NCBI RefSeq assembly: GCF_041468085.1
Contig: NZ_CP121017.1
Location: 1,033,501 to 1,097,500, forward strand
Direction of reading: 5' to 3'
Origin: Tistrella mobilis
GTDB lineage: Bacteria > Pseudomonadota > Alphaproteobacteria > Tistrellales > Tistrellaceae
DNA: 64,000 bases
Below, in pieces: positions 27,013 to 35,915 of this stretch. Made by a program: the position numbers and the translations under genes. Below the pieces are notes generated by a model. That model had not been told where the DNA came from and made no database searches. It saw only the letters and a list, made by a program, of their open reading frames with translations. Numbering within the stretch: the first letter of the stretch is position 1; each line of letters begins with the position of its first letter.

Positions 27013-29322
27013 ATGGCGATCGATCCGGTCGCGCTGAACCGGAGATTGTTGCGTGCAGCTGCCGATGCCGAAGGGCCGGCGGCGGCTCTGCTGGCATGGA
27101 CCGCCGCTCTCGGGGACGCGACCGGGGCGGTGAGGGCCACGCTCTGGCAGCCCGGCCGGACAATGGCGGCCATCCGTATCCTGGTCGACTGGAAGGCGCC
27201 GGATGTCGATGGGACAGCCGATGGGCCGCGCTGCGAGCAGGTGATCCGCCTGTTGGTGCAGCCGCGCCAGGTGCTCGCGACCCTTGTGATGCCGGGCAGC
27301 GCCGGCGAGGGCCTGGACCCTGAGCTGGTCCGGGATATGGCTGCGCAGCTGAAGATCCTGTTGCACGGCATTGCTGCGGAGGAACGTGCCACGGCACTGG
27401 CGGCCGGAATCGATGCCGGCCGGGACGGGGTGGTGATCGTCGAGGCGCGCCCGGTCGACGGCCCGCCGGGCCGGCTGGTCCATGCCAGCCGCCATTTCGC
27501 GCCCGCGGTTGAACCGGCGGTGCTGCCGCCGCTGCTCGACCGGCCCGGCATGACCAGACCGCTGCGCGAGGCGGCGGCACGGGCCGCGGCCCTGGGGGAG
27601 GCGCAGGCCCTGGAGATGCTGCATCCCGGAGACGGCGCGCCCAGGGTTCTGAACATGACCCTCTCCGCCCTGCCGCCGACGCGGCTGTTCGAGGGCGGCT
27701 GGCTGGGCGTGGTGCGCGACCCCGGGGCGCCCCCCGGCCAGGCCGAGGTGATCGCCAGCCAGCAGAAGATGATCCAGGCGCTCTACGATGCCAATCCGCT
27801 GCCGATGTGGATCTATGACGAGCAGGATTTCCGTCTGCTGTCGGTCAACGAGGCGATGGTGCGGAAATACGGGTACGACCGCGACACGCTGCTGGGCATG
27901 ACCCTGCTGGATCTGCGCCCGGCCGAGGATGTGCCGGCCCTGATGACCCGGCTCACCACCCGGGCCAGCGGCCACGAGGTCAGCGGCCCCTGGCGGCACA
28001 GGGCGGCCGATGGCGGGACCTTCTATGTGGAGATCGCCACCCATCGGCTGGACTGGGAGGGGCGGCCGGCGATCCTGACGGCTGCCATCGACATCACCGG
28101 CCGGGAACTGGCCAATCATGTGCTGCGCAGCCGTCAGAGCGAGACCGACCGGCTGCTGCGCATGCAGACCGCGATCATCGATACCATTCCGGCCCAGGTC
28201 TGGCTTCTGGATGTGGCGGGCAATGTGATGGCGGTGAACCGCGCCTGGAGCCGGTTCGCCGAAGAGATGGGCGAGACTGCGCCGGATGTTCAGGTCGGCC
28301 GCGACTTCCGCGGCGCGGCCGGCGGCTATGGCGGCGCCGAGCCGGCCGGCCCGGCCCGCATGGCGCCGCCGATCCAGGCCGATGCCGTGGCGGCAATCCT
28401 GTCGGTGGTGACCGGCCGGCTGCCCGAAATCACCCATGAATACCGGCTGAAGGTGCGCGACCAGACCCGCTGGTTCCGGATGACCGCGGTGGGCGTCACC
28501 GACGGGTCCGGGCTGCCGAACGGTGCGGTGGTGATGTCGGTGGAGATCACCGACATGAAGCGCGCCCAGTTCGAGATCATGGCGGCTCAGAACCGGGCGA
28601 TCGCCGCCAGCGCCGCCAAATCGCTGTTCCTGGCCCATATGAGCCACGAGCTGCGCACGCCGCTGAACGCGGTCATCGGCTTTGCCGATGTGATCGAAGG
28701 CCAGATGCTGGGTCCCGTGGGGGTTGGTACCTATCGCGATTATGCCGGCCATATCGCCGTGGCCGGTCGGCATCTGCTGCAGATCATCGACGGGCTGCTG
28801 GACCTTGCCAATATCGAAAGCGGCCAGCTGTCGCCGGAACGGCGGGCGGCCGCGCTCGATGGGCTGGTGCGCGAGGCGGCGACGTCCTGCACCGCCGTGC
28901 TGCGCCGTTATGGCGCGACGCTGGATATCGGGGCCCGCGGCAACACCACCGCCGATGTCGATGCCCGCCTGACCCGGCGCATGATCGGCTTCCTGATCGA
29001 CAATGCCATCCGCTACGGCCATAGCGGCGGCCGTGTTCAGATCCGCATCGACGGCAGCGCCGATGATCGTGTGTCGATCGACATCACCGACGACGGGCCG
29101 GGTGTGTCGGCGGAGCGCTTGCAGACCGTGACCGAACCGTTCTCGATGCCGTCGGGGTCGGTGCGGCCCGAACGCGCCGGGGTGGGGTTGGGCCTGCCGC
29201 TCGCCCGCCATTATGCCGAGCTGCATGGCGGGCGGCTGGAGCTGACCGACCGGCGTGCGGCGGGGGAGGCCACAAGCGGGCTTCGGGTCCGGATCACTCT
29301 GCCGCGGCATCCGGACGCCTGA
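27013..29322 (+). CDS. PAS-domain sensor histidine kinase
   Basis: A 769-aa kinase without predicted membrane segments, so probably cytoplasmic. An undefined N-terminal region (1-235) is followed by PAS 1 (about 245-355; ALYDANPLPMWIYDEQDFRLL), PAS 2 (about 380-520; DTIPAQVWLLDVAGNVMAVN), a HisKA dimerisation helix with the phospho-acceptor H545 in MSHELRTPLN, and a HATPase with N box NAIRYGH and G boxes DDGPGVS and GVGLGLPLA. No receiver domain and no adjacent response regulator gene are present, so it is an orphan kinase. The ATG at 27013 has GGGAG upstream. Confidence 0.9.
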   Translation: MAIDPVALNRRLLRAAADAEGPAAALLAWTAALGDATGAVRATLWQPGRTMAAIRILVDWKAPDVDGTADGPRCEQVIRLLVQPRQVLATLVMPGSAGEGLDPELVRDMAAQLKILLHGIAAEERATALAAGIDAGRDGVVIVEARPVDGPPGRLVHASRHFAPAVEPAVLPPLLDRPGMTRPLREAAARAAALGEAQALEMLHPGDGAPRVLNMTLSALPPTRLFEGGWLGVVRDPGAPPGQAEVIASQQKMIQALYDANPLPMWIYDEQDFRLLSVNEAMVRKYGYDRDTLLGMTLLDLRPAEDVPALMTRLTTRASGHEVSGPWRHRAADGGTFYVEIATHRLDWEGRPAILTAAIDITGRELANHVLRSRQSETDRLLRMQTAIIDTIPAQVWLLDVAGNVMAVNRAWSRFAEEMGETAPDVQVGRDFRGAAGGYGGAEPAGPARMAPPIQADAVAAILSVVTGRLPEITHEYRLKVRDQTRWFRMTAVGVTDGSGLPNGAVVMSVEITDMKRAQFEIMAAQNRAIAASAAKSLFLAHMSHELRTPLNAVIGFADVIEGQMLGPVGVGTYRDYAGHIAVAGRHLLQIIDGLLDLANIESGQLSPERRAAALDGLVREAATSCTAVLRRYGATLDIGARGNTTADVDARLTRRMIGFLIDNAIRYGHSGGRVQIRIDGSADDRVSIDITDDGPGVSAERLQTVTEPFSMPSGSVRPERAGVGLGLPLARHYAELHGGRLELTDRRAAGEATSGLRVRITLPRHPDA

Positions 29323-29333
29323 CGCTTACGTCC

Positions 29334-30371
29334 CTATCGCCAGACCCGGGCCAGCGCATCCAGAACCCGTGACGCTGTCTCGGCATGGATCGCGGCCCGG
29401 TCGCGGCCCTCGCCATCCCGGCAGAGCACGCCGTCACCCGGCTGCTCCCGCTCCAGGATCGCCGCCCCCTGAGGTTTGCAGAGGCCGATGAAGCTGAAAT
29501 GGGCGGCATCGGCGATTTCATGGACGCGGGTCTGTGCTGCCGGCAGCAGGGCGGCGAGGCGCCGGGCCTCGGTTTCAGCCGGCAGATGGATCCGGTCGAC
29601 ACCGGCGGCGATCACCAGCACCGGAATCGTGATGCCCTTGAGGCTGGCTTGCGTGAAGCCGCCGATGCCGCCCGGATCCAGGGTGATGACCGCACTCACA
29701 CGCGGATCCGCCAGATCCGCCGTCATGCGCGACCGCCAGTCGGGATCCTGCAGCCGGCCGATCCGCGCCAGGATGGTGCAGGCGATGCTGGCGGTTTCGG
29801 CGCAGTTTCGGATGAAGCCGTTGGCATCGAACCGGCCGCCGGCGATTTCGATGGCGGTCCAGCCGCCCAGCGAATGGCCGATGACGGCGATGCGGCCCGG
29901 ATCGACCATGGCAGAGAGATCCGCATCCCCGGTGAGATGATCGATCACCCGGCTGAGATCGGCCGGGCGCTTCCAGAGTGCGGCCGCCTGATCGGGATCG
30001 CGGTCGAAGGTGGAGGTGCCCGGATGATCGGTCGCGGCAACCACATAGCCCGCGTCTGCAAGTTGTACGGCAAGCCAGGCCTGGTTAAAGCGGTTGCCGC
30101 CGAAGCCGTGGGAGAGCACGACCAGCGGGTGGCGGCCGGAGAGGGGGGTGGCGGCCTCGCGGACCGCGACGCCCTGGAAGACCGGGTTGTCGCCCACCAG
30201 CCGGGGCGTGCCGTCATCGGCCGCCGGGTACCAGATCGCGAGCGTGAGAGGCTGTGGCCGGTCGGGGGTCTCGATCGTGGCGGCCCGGAAACCGGGCGTG
30301 GCCGACGCGCCGGTGATGCCCAGCAGGAACCAGGCGAGGGCGAGCAGGAGGCGGGAGCGCAGACGGGGCAT
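29334..30371 (-). CDS. Secreted alpha/beta hydrolase, PAF-acetylhydrolase/dienelactone hydrolase-like
   Basis: A 345-aa protein with a clear signal peptide (residues 1-25, cleavage after ASA), so probably periplasmic. The alpha/beta-hydrolase fold shows an oxyanion block LVVLSHGFGGNRFNQ and the nucleophile elbow VIGHSLGGWT (Ser of GHSLGG), with likely acid and base in ITLDPGG and DAAHFSF. Proteins of this type cleave ester bonds of lipids or other small molecules; substrate unknown. It converges with the histidine kinase gene, 11 bp apart. Confidence 0.82.
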   Translation of the reverse strand: MPRLRSRLLLALAWFLLGITGASATPGFRAATIETPDRPQPLTLAIWYPAADDGTPRLVGDNPVFQGVAVREAATPLSGRHPLVVLSHGFGGNRFNQAWLAVQLADAGYVVAATDHPGTSTFDRDPDQAAALWKRPADLSRVIDHLTGDADLSAMVDPGRIAVIGHSLGGWTAIEIAGGRFDANGFIRNCAETASIACTILARIGRLQDPDWRSRMTADLADPRVSAVITLDPGGIGGFTQASLKGITIPVLVIAAGVDRIHLPAETEARRLAALLPAAQTRVHEIADAAHFSFIGLCKPQGAAILEREQPGDGVLCRDGEGRDRAAIHAETASRVLDALARVWR

Positions 30372-30470
30372 GCAGAGAGCCTTCAGGTGATGGGAAACAC
30401 CCGGCCGTCATGCCCGATCTGCTGCCGCGCGGCGTCCTTGATCACGATCGAGAACGTCCGGGATCGCGAT

Positions 30471-31298
30471 TCAGGTCAGCCGATCCGCGAAAAAGCGCAG
30501 AATCTCGTCCCGCGCGGCCAGGGTCGGCTGGCCGGCTTCGTCGATCAGATGGGCGGTGACCACGCTGTGGGGGGTGGGGACATGGCGGGCGAAGAAGGGG
30601 GAAAGCCCCTCGCGCCGGGCAGCCGTGTCGGGCAGGGTGCGCGGCAGGAAGCGGTCGCCCAGCGCGCGTTCATAGGCGGCGAAGCGCTCGGCCCGGCAGA
30701 CGGCATCGCCGGCGAAGCGATAGGCCAGCACCGTCAGATCCTCGCGCTCCAGCCGGGCGCGGACCGCGGCCAGTTCCCCGGGCGGGCTCTCGATTGCTGC
30801 GGGCGCATCCAGCGGCAGAGAGGGCTGGCAGAGCACGGGGGCGAGCACGGCCGGCTCCAGCATCATCGACAGCGCGTAATTGCCGGTAAAGCACATGCCG
30901 ATCGCCCCCACGCCCGGCCCGCCGCAGGCCTGGTGCGCGATCCGGGCGAGACCACGCAGCCAGGCGGTGACGGCATCCGCGCCGCCGGTCGCCACGGCCC
31001 GGAAGGTGGCGGAAATACAGGTGCGTCGGAAGATCTCCGCGCCCTCATCCGCCCCCGGCACCGCGCCGTCGCGGCCGAAGAGCGAGGGCATCCAGACGGT
31101 GAAGCCGGCATCGCGCACCCAGCGGGCGAAGCGGGCGACCTCGGGGCTGATGCCCGGCATTTCGGTCATGACGATCACGGCGGGCCCCCCGGCTCCTGCT
31201 CCCTGGCCGCCCACCCAGACCCGGCGGGTGACATCGTCGATTGTGATGTCGCGCGGCTCGAAATCCGCCAGATCGTCGTCCCGATGGGGGCTGTACAT
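30471..31298 (-). CDS. Dienelactone hydrolase family protein
   Basis: A 275-aa cytoplasmic alpha/beta hydrolase. The nucleophile elbow is GAIGMCFTGNYA, with the cysteine that marks true dienelactone hydrolases in place of serine, preceded by AVIVMTEMPGISPEVARFARW. The start at 31298 is chosen for AAGGAT upstream; the open frame beyond it runs into the divergent regulator gene. It is divergent from the GlxA-type regulator, which is the obvious candidate to control it. The substrate is unknown. Confidence 0.85.
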   Translation of the reverse strand: MYSPHRDDDLADFEPRDITIDDVTRRVWVGGQGAGAGGPAVIVMTEMPGISPEVARFARWVRDAGFTVWMPSLFGRDGAVPGADEGAEIFRRTCISATFRAVATGGADAVTAWLRGLARIAHQACGGPGVGAIGMCFTGNYALSMMLEPAVLAPVLCQPSLPLDAPAAIESPPGELAAVRARLEREDLTVLAYRFAGDAVCRAERFAAYERALGDRFLPRTLPDTAARREGLSPFFARHVPTPHSVVTAHLIDEAGQPTLAARDEILRFFADRLT

Positions 31299-31401
31299 GG
31301 GATGCCATCCTTTTCGCCGGTTGGTCTTGCCGGAAGCATGCCGGGCGGTCATGCTGGCTACCAGTGGCCGGATTGACATGTTTCGGGGATTTTTCGCCAG
31401 A

Positions 31402-32343
31402 ATGATCATCGAGCTGATCGCCCTCGACGGCATGATGGCCTCGGGGCTCGCCATCACCGCCGATCTGGTCGAAACCGCCAACCGGCTGCGCAGACAGGCG
31501 GGGCGGACGCGGCTTTTCACCCTGCGCCTCTCCGGCGCCGGCGCCGCGGCGGCCGGGGGATTTCTGAACCTGCCGCTGGCCGGTGACGCGGCACCCGCTG
31601 CCGATCTGCTGGTGGTGCCGGGGCTGGGCTTCGCGACGCCGGAAGCGCTGACGGCGGGGCTGGCCCGTCCGGATGTGCTGGCGGCGGGTGCGCGGCTGGC
31701 GGCGGCGGTCGGCCGCGGGGCCGAGGTGGCGGCGGCCTGCTCCTCGGTCTTCCTGCTGGCGGCGGCGGGCCTGCTCGACGGGCGGCGGGCGACGACCAGC
31801 TGGTGGCTGGCGCCGCTCTTCGCCCGGATGCATCCGGGGGTCCGGCTCGATGCGGATGCGCTGGTGGTGCGCGACGGGCCGGTCACCACCGCCGGTGCGG
31901 CGATGGCGCAGATGGATCTGATGCTTCAGATGGTGGCGCGCCATGGCGGACCGGGCCTGGCGCAGGATTGCGCGCGGCTGCTGCTGCTGGACCAGCGGTC
32001 ATCCCAGGCACGCTATATGGCGCCGGGTTTCATGGCCGCGGCCGATGACCGCATCGCCCGCGCCGAGGCCTGGGCGCGGGCGCGGCTGGATCAGCCCTTC
32101 ACCGCGGGCGACATGGCGGCCGCCGCGGGGCTGTCGCCGCGAACCTTCGCCCGGCGCATGGCCCGCGCCACCGGCCTGTCGCCGGTGGGCTTCATCCGGC
32201 GCCTCCGGCTGGAGCGGGCGACGGAACTGCGCGAGACGACCAGGCTGTCGATGGAAGAGATCGCCGTCCGGGTCGGCTATGCGGATGCGTCCACGCTCCG
32301 CCGGCTGATGCGTCGGGTCGGCACAACCGGCCGGCGGAGGTGA
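31402..32343 (+). CDS. GlxA-type AraC transcriptional regulator with DJ-1/PfpI-like domain
   Basis: A 313-aa regulator. The N-terminal half (about 1-185) is a class I glutamine-amidotransferase/DJ-1-like fold of the GlxA type: start IIELIALDGMMASGLAITAD, elbow AAACSSVFLLAAAGLLDG and a WWLAP motif. The C-terminal AraC double HTH is FTAGDMAAAAGLSPRTFARR and MEEIAVRVGYADASTLRRL. An in-frame ATG at 31378 is a possible alternative start; the ribosome site is weak for both. It is divergent from the dienelactone hydrolase, with a 100-bp shared promoter region. Confidence 0.85.
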   Translation: MIIELIALDGMMASGLAITADLVETANRLRRQAGRTRLFTLRLSGAGAAAAGGFLNLPLAGDAAPAADLLVVPGLGFATPEALTAGLARPDVLAAGARLAAAVGRGAEVAAACSSVFLLAAAGLLDGRRATTSWWLAPLFARMHPGVRLDADALVVRDGPVTTAGAAMAQMDLMLQMVARHGGPGLAQDCARLLLLDQRSSQARYMAPGFMAAADDRIARAEAWARARLDQPFTAGDMAAAAGLSPRTFARRMARATGLSPVGFIRRLRLERATELRETTRLSMEEIAVRVGYADASTLRRLMRRVGTTGRRR

Positions 32344-32353
32344 TGCGGTCGGA

Positions 32354-33079
32354 TCAGGCCGGCTTCTGCCAGGCCATGACCACGAAATAGGGCACGCGGG
32401 CATATCGCGCCGCCTGATCCGCGGGGCCGCCGGTGGGGGAAGGTTCGTCGAACCAGGTGAGGCGGAGGCCGGCTTTCAGGAACAGCTGCATATAAGTCGA
32501 CAGCGGCCGGTGCCAGTTCACGATCCGGATGCCGCGCCAGCCGACCTGCATCGGCCGGGTTTCCAGATAGCGGTCGAGCGCGAAATGGTCGGGCCGGCCG
32601 TCGGCATCATACTGCCAGCCGCGATCGGCCGAGGCGCTGGTGAAGCCGGTCAGATTGGCGACCAGCAGGCAGCCGCCCGGCTTCAGCACCCGCGCCATTT
32701 CGGGGATGGCGGCGTCGATGTCGGGGATGTCGATCAGGGTCAGATAGCTGACCACCAGGTCGAAGCTGGCCTCGGGAAAATCCAGAGCCTCGGCGCGGCC
32801 AGGGCGGTAATCGCCCTCGGGGTCGCGCGCGCGGGCGACTGAGAGCAGGTCCGGCGTGGGGTCGATACCGGTCGCCCGGATGCCTTCGCGGGCGAGGATC
32901 CGGCAGAAGCGGCCTTCGCCGCAACCCACATCGAGTGCGGTGCGGAAGCCCCGGCCGCGAAGCCAGGGGATCAGAACCGGGTCGAGCACATGGGCGCGGC
33001 CGTAATCGCCGTGCTCACCCTGCTCGCGCACCCAGGCCCCGGCAGATGCCTGCCAGCCATGGTCGTTCTCACCGGTCAT
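32354..33079 (-). CDS. Class I SAM-dependent methyltransferase
   Basis: A 241-aa enzyme. Motif I is ALDVGCGEGRFCRILA, followed by the acidic end of strand 2 (GIDPT), then the FDLVVSYLTLIDI motif IV region and VLKPGGCLLVANL. These are standard for the UbiE/Methyltransf_11 type. The acceptor cannot be inferred. It begins 21 bp after the SDR gene on the same strand, so the two form an operon that is divergent from the acyl-CoA synthetase. Confidence 0.88.
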   Translation of the reverse strand: MTGENDHGWQASAGAWVREQGEHGDYGRAHVLDPVLIPWLRGRGFRTALDVGCGEGRFCRILAREGIRATGIDPTPDLLSVARARDPEGDYRPGRAEALDFPEASFDLVVSYLTLIDIPDIDAAIPEMARVLKPGGCLLVANLTGFTSASADRGWQYDADGRPDHFALDRYLETRPMQVGWRGIRIVNWHRPLSTYMQLFLKAGLRLTWFDEPSPTGGPADQAARYARVPYFVVMAWQKPA

Positions 33080-33100
33080 GATCCCGTCTCCCGGAAGCGG

Positions 33101-33859
33101 TCAGCGTCCGCCGGCCACCCTGAGGATGGTGCCCGACACGTAAGAGGAGGCGTCGGATAGCAGGAACAGAATGGTCTCGGCAACCTCTTCCGGGCTGCCG
33201 GCGCGGGCGAGGGGGATGTTGGGGGCCAGGCGCTCGACCCGGTCGGGCATGCCGGCATCGGCATGGATGCCGGTATCGATCAGCCCGGGCGAGACGGCGT
33301 TCACCCGGATGCCGTCGGCCGCCAGTTCGCGCGACAACCCGATGGTCAGGCTGTCGATCGCGCCCTTGGAGGCGGCATACCAGACGAATTCTCCCGGGCT
33401 GCCAAGGGTTGCGGCTGCGGAAGAGACATTGACCATCACGCCGCCCCGGCCGCCGCGGCTGGTGGCCATGGCCTGCGCTGCCGCCCGGGCGACCATGATC
33501 GCGCCGGTGACGTTCAGATCGATCACCCGGGTGATCATGGCCGGATCGGCATCGGCCAGGCGCGCGCCGGTGCCGGTGATGCCGGCATTGTTGACCAGAT
33601 GGGTGAGGCCGCCGAAGCGTTCGACCACGGCTGCCACCAGCGCGTCAGCGGCACCCGGCTCGGCCATGTCGCCCCGAAAGGCCGCCGCATCGGCCCCGGC
33701 AGCCGTGAGTTCGGCGACCAGCGCCGCCGCTGCCGCCTCGTCGCGGGCATAATTGACCGCCACCCGATAGCCGGCCGCCGCCGCCAACCGGCAGGTCGCC
33801 GCCCCGATGCCGCGCCCGCCACCGGTCACCAGCAGGATCTTCTCAGCAGCCTGGGTCAT
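33101..33859 (-). CDS. SDR family oxidoreductase
   Basis: A 252-aa classical short-chain dehydrogenase. The cofactor site is VTGGGRGIGAA, the NAG motif is VNNAGITG, and the catalytic triad is Ser in VNVSSAAATLG with YAASKGA (Tyr and Lys). The C-terminal VSGTILRVAGG is typical. An arginine in the site after strand 2 (NYARDEAAA) hints at NADP use (inference). I chose the ATG at 33859 because GGGAGAGACAGG precedes it. The promoter region, which contains a TTTGATCAAA palindrome, is shared with the divergent CoA ligase. Confidence 0.9.
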   Translation of the reverse strand: MTQAAEKILLVTGGGRGIGAATCRLAAAAGYRVAVNYARDEAAAAALVAELTAAGADAAAFRGDMAEPGAADALVAAVVERFGGLTHLVNNAGITGTGARLADADPAMITRVIDLNVTGAIMVARAAAQAMATSRGGRGGVMVNVSSAAATLGSPGEFVWYAASKGAIDSLTIGLSRELAADGIRVNAVSPGLIDTGIHADAGMPDRVERLAPNIPLARAGSPEEVAETILFLLSDASSYVSGTILRVAGGR

Positions 33860-33944
33860 CCTGTCTCTCCCTTGCCCATGGAAATCACCCCACGACCGCA
33901 CATCCGCGCATTGACCGCAAGGCCTGGACGTGAAGATACTTGAT

Positions 33945-33958
33945 GATCTTTGATCAAA
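33945..33958. promoter_or_regulatory. GATCTTTGATCAAA operator, copy 1, before the acyl-CoA synthetase
   Basis: The 14-mer with its palindromic core TTTGATCAAA (33949-33958) ends 20 bases before the CoA ligase start codon and lies in the region shared with the divergent SDR gene. The identical 14-mer occurs at 42640-42653 and 50226-50239. Confidence 0.7.
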
Positions 33959-33978
33959 CAATGCGGGCCGAGCGAGCG

Positions 33979-35688
33979 ATGTCCACCGACAGCATTCCTG
34001 CCACCGATCCTGCTCCCGTCACCGACCCCTGGCCGGCGGACGAGCCGCGCTCGCTCACCCTCGCCAACCGGACCATGGTCGATGCGCTGGCGGCAACGGC
34101 GGCGCGGCTGCCGGACCGGACCGCGCTGTTCTATTACGGTGCCGTGCTGGATTATGCCGGGCTCGTTTCCCGGGTGGAGCGGCTGGCGGCCGTGCTGGTC
34201 AGCCGCTTCGGGGTCGGGCGGGGCGATCGGGTGCTGATCGCGCTGCAGAACTCGCCCCAATATGTGATCGCCTATCATGCCGTGCTCAGGGCCGATGCGG
34301 TCGGCGTGCCGGTGAACCCCATGTATCGCGGGGCGGAGCTCGGCCATATTCTCGCCGACAGCGGCGCCCGGGTCGCGATCGTGGGCGATGAGCTGGTGGA
34401 GAGTTTCGCGGCGCTGTCGGGCGCGGATGGCCCGTTGAGGACGGTGATCGCCGCGCATTACGACGACATGGCGGGCCGGGATCCGCGCTTTCCGAAACCG
34501 GTGGTCATGACCGCCGGCCGGGCGGTGCTGCCCGAGGGCTGGCACGACTGGCGGCAGGTGATGGCGCAGGAGACGGCACCGCTGCCGCCGGCCGCGGGCG
34601 GGCCGGACGATCTCTGCCTGATGCCCTATACCTCGGGCTCGACCGGGCGGCCCAAGGCCTGCATGCACACCCATCTCGCGGTGTTGTTCACGGCGGAGGC
34701 GCAGCAGCGGCTTTATCGGATGACCGCGGAGGACGTCGTCACCGCCTTCCTGACCCTGTTCCATGTCGCTGGCATGCAGGCCTCGATGAACGCGGCCCTG
34801 GTTGCGGGATGCGAAATCGTGCTGATGACCCGCTGGGACCGCGATCTGGTGCCGGTGCTGCTGGCCGACCGGCGGGTGAGCTTCTGGAACGCGGCACCGG
34901 CGATGGTGGTCGACGTGCTGGGATCGGAGAGTTTCGATCCCGCCTGCCTGGATCGGGTGCGGGTGCTGACCGGCGGCGGCGCTGCGATGCCCGAGGCGGT
35001 GGCCGCCGAGCTGAAGCAGCGCTACGGCCTGACCTTCATCGAGGGCTATGGCATGACCGAGACCATGTCGCCCACCCATATGAACCCCATGCATGCCCCC
35101 CGGCCGCAATGCCTGGGCATTCCGATCCACGACACCGACGCCCGCATCGTCGACCCCGACACCCTGGCCGAACTGCCGGTGGGGGAGACGGGCGAAATCG
35201 TGGTGGCCGGGCCGCAGATCCTGAAGGGCTACTGGCGGCGCCCCGATGCCGATGCCGAAGCCTTTTTCGAGCGCGACGGCAAGCGCTTCCTGCGCACCGG
35301 CGATCTGGGCCGGCGCGATGCCGCCGGCTATTTCTATGCCGTGGACCGGCTGAAGCGGATGATCAATGTCGGCGGTTTCAAGGCCTGGCCGGCGGAGATC
35401 GAGACGACATTGTTCCGCCATCCCGCCATACGCGACGCCTGCATCATCTCGGTGCCGGACGACCGCCGCGGCGAGGCGGTGAAGGCGGTGATCGTGCTGA
35501 AGCCCGAGGCCAGGGGCCGGGTGACGGCAGAGGACATCATCACCTGGGCTCGCGGCGAGCTTGCCGCCTACAAGGTGCCCCGCTTCATCAGCTTCGCCGA
35601 CGACCTGCCGCGCACCGCCACCAACAAGGTCGACTGGCGCGGCCTGCAGGAGGCGGAGCGGGGGCGGCTCAGGCAGACCGGGCCATGA
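33979..35688 (+). CDS. AMP-dependent acyl-CoA synthetase/ligase
   Basis: A 569-aa ANL-family enzyme that joins a carboxylic acid to CoA through an acyl-AMP. Signatures are present: MPYTSGSTGRPKACMHTH (P-loop), EGYGMTETMSPTHMN, the RTGDLGRRDAAGYFYAVDRLKRMINVGG hinge block with its Asp, and the late catalytic lysine in TATNKVDWRGL. Motifs resemble long-chain or crotonobetaine-type ligases; the substrate is unknown. I chose the ATG at 33979 because the operator lies directly upstream; the longer frame from 33940 would read through it. It converges with and overlaps the YgiT-type gene by 20 bp. Confidence 0.9.
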   Translation: MSTDSIPATDPAPVTDPWPADEPRSLTLANRTMVDALAATAARLPDRTALFYYGAVLDYAGLVSRVERLAAVLVSRFGVGRGDRVLIALQNSPQYVIAYHAVLRADAVGVPVNPMYRGAELGHILADSGARVAIVGDELVESFAALSGADGPLRTVIAAHYDDMAGRDPRFPKPVVMTAGRAVLPEGWHDWRQVMAQETAPLPPAAGGPDDLCLMPYTSGSTGRPKACMHTHLAVLFTAEAQQRLYRMTAEDVVTAFLTLFHVAGMQASMNAALVAGCEIVLMTRWDRDLVPVLLADRRVSFWNAAPAMVVDVLGSESFDPACLDRVRVLTGGGAAMPEAVAAELKQRYGLTFIEGYGMTETMSPTHMNPMHAPRPQCLGIPIHDTDARIVDPDTLAELPVGETGEIVVAGPQILKGYWRRPDADAEAFFERDGKRFLRTGDLGRRDAAGYFYAVDRLKRMINVGGFKAWPAEIETTLFRHPAIRDACIISVPDDRRGEAVKAVIVLKPEARGRVTAEDIITWARGELAAYKVPRFISFADDLPRTATNKVDWRGLQEAERGRLRQTGP

Positions 35689-35866
35689 CCTGCCGCATCT
35701 CGTGCATCACCCGGTCGGTTTCCTCTGAGGCGGTCAGGGATTCGCCGCAGGCCGGGCAGTAATCTGCACGTACCTGCCGTATGACCGTCGTGGTGCCGTT
35801 GCAGGTGAACGTCCGATCGTGCGTGTCGGGCACAAGCTCCGCTGCACCACAAACCGGGCATTTCAT
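35669..35866 (-). CDS. YgiT/MqsA-type zinc-finger protein, solitary
   Basis: A 65-aa protein with two CxxC pairs (MKCPVCG and DYCPACGE), the zinc-binding N-terminal domain of MqsA-type antitoxins. The HTH domain that follows in full MqsA (about 130 aa) is absent; short versions are known and usually accompany a DUF4258 or MqsR toxin. No toxin gene is adjacent: the MHS transporter ends 49 bp upstream and the CoA ligase converges downstream. I chose the start at 35866 (GGAGG upstream). It is a probable orphan antitoxin or stand-alone zinc-finger regulator. Confidence 0.75.
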   Translation of the reverse strand: MKCPVCGAAELVPDTHDRTFTCNGTTTVIRQVRADYCPACGESLTASEETDRVMHEMRQVMARSA

Positions 35867-35915
35867 CCGGGGACCTCCTTGAACCAGGGGTGGGCGGGTA
35901 AGAGCGGGCAATTCT

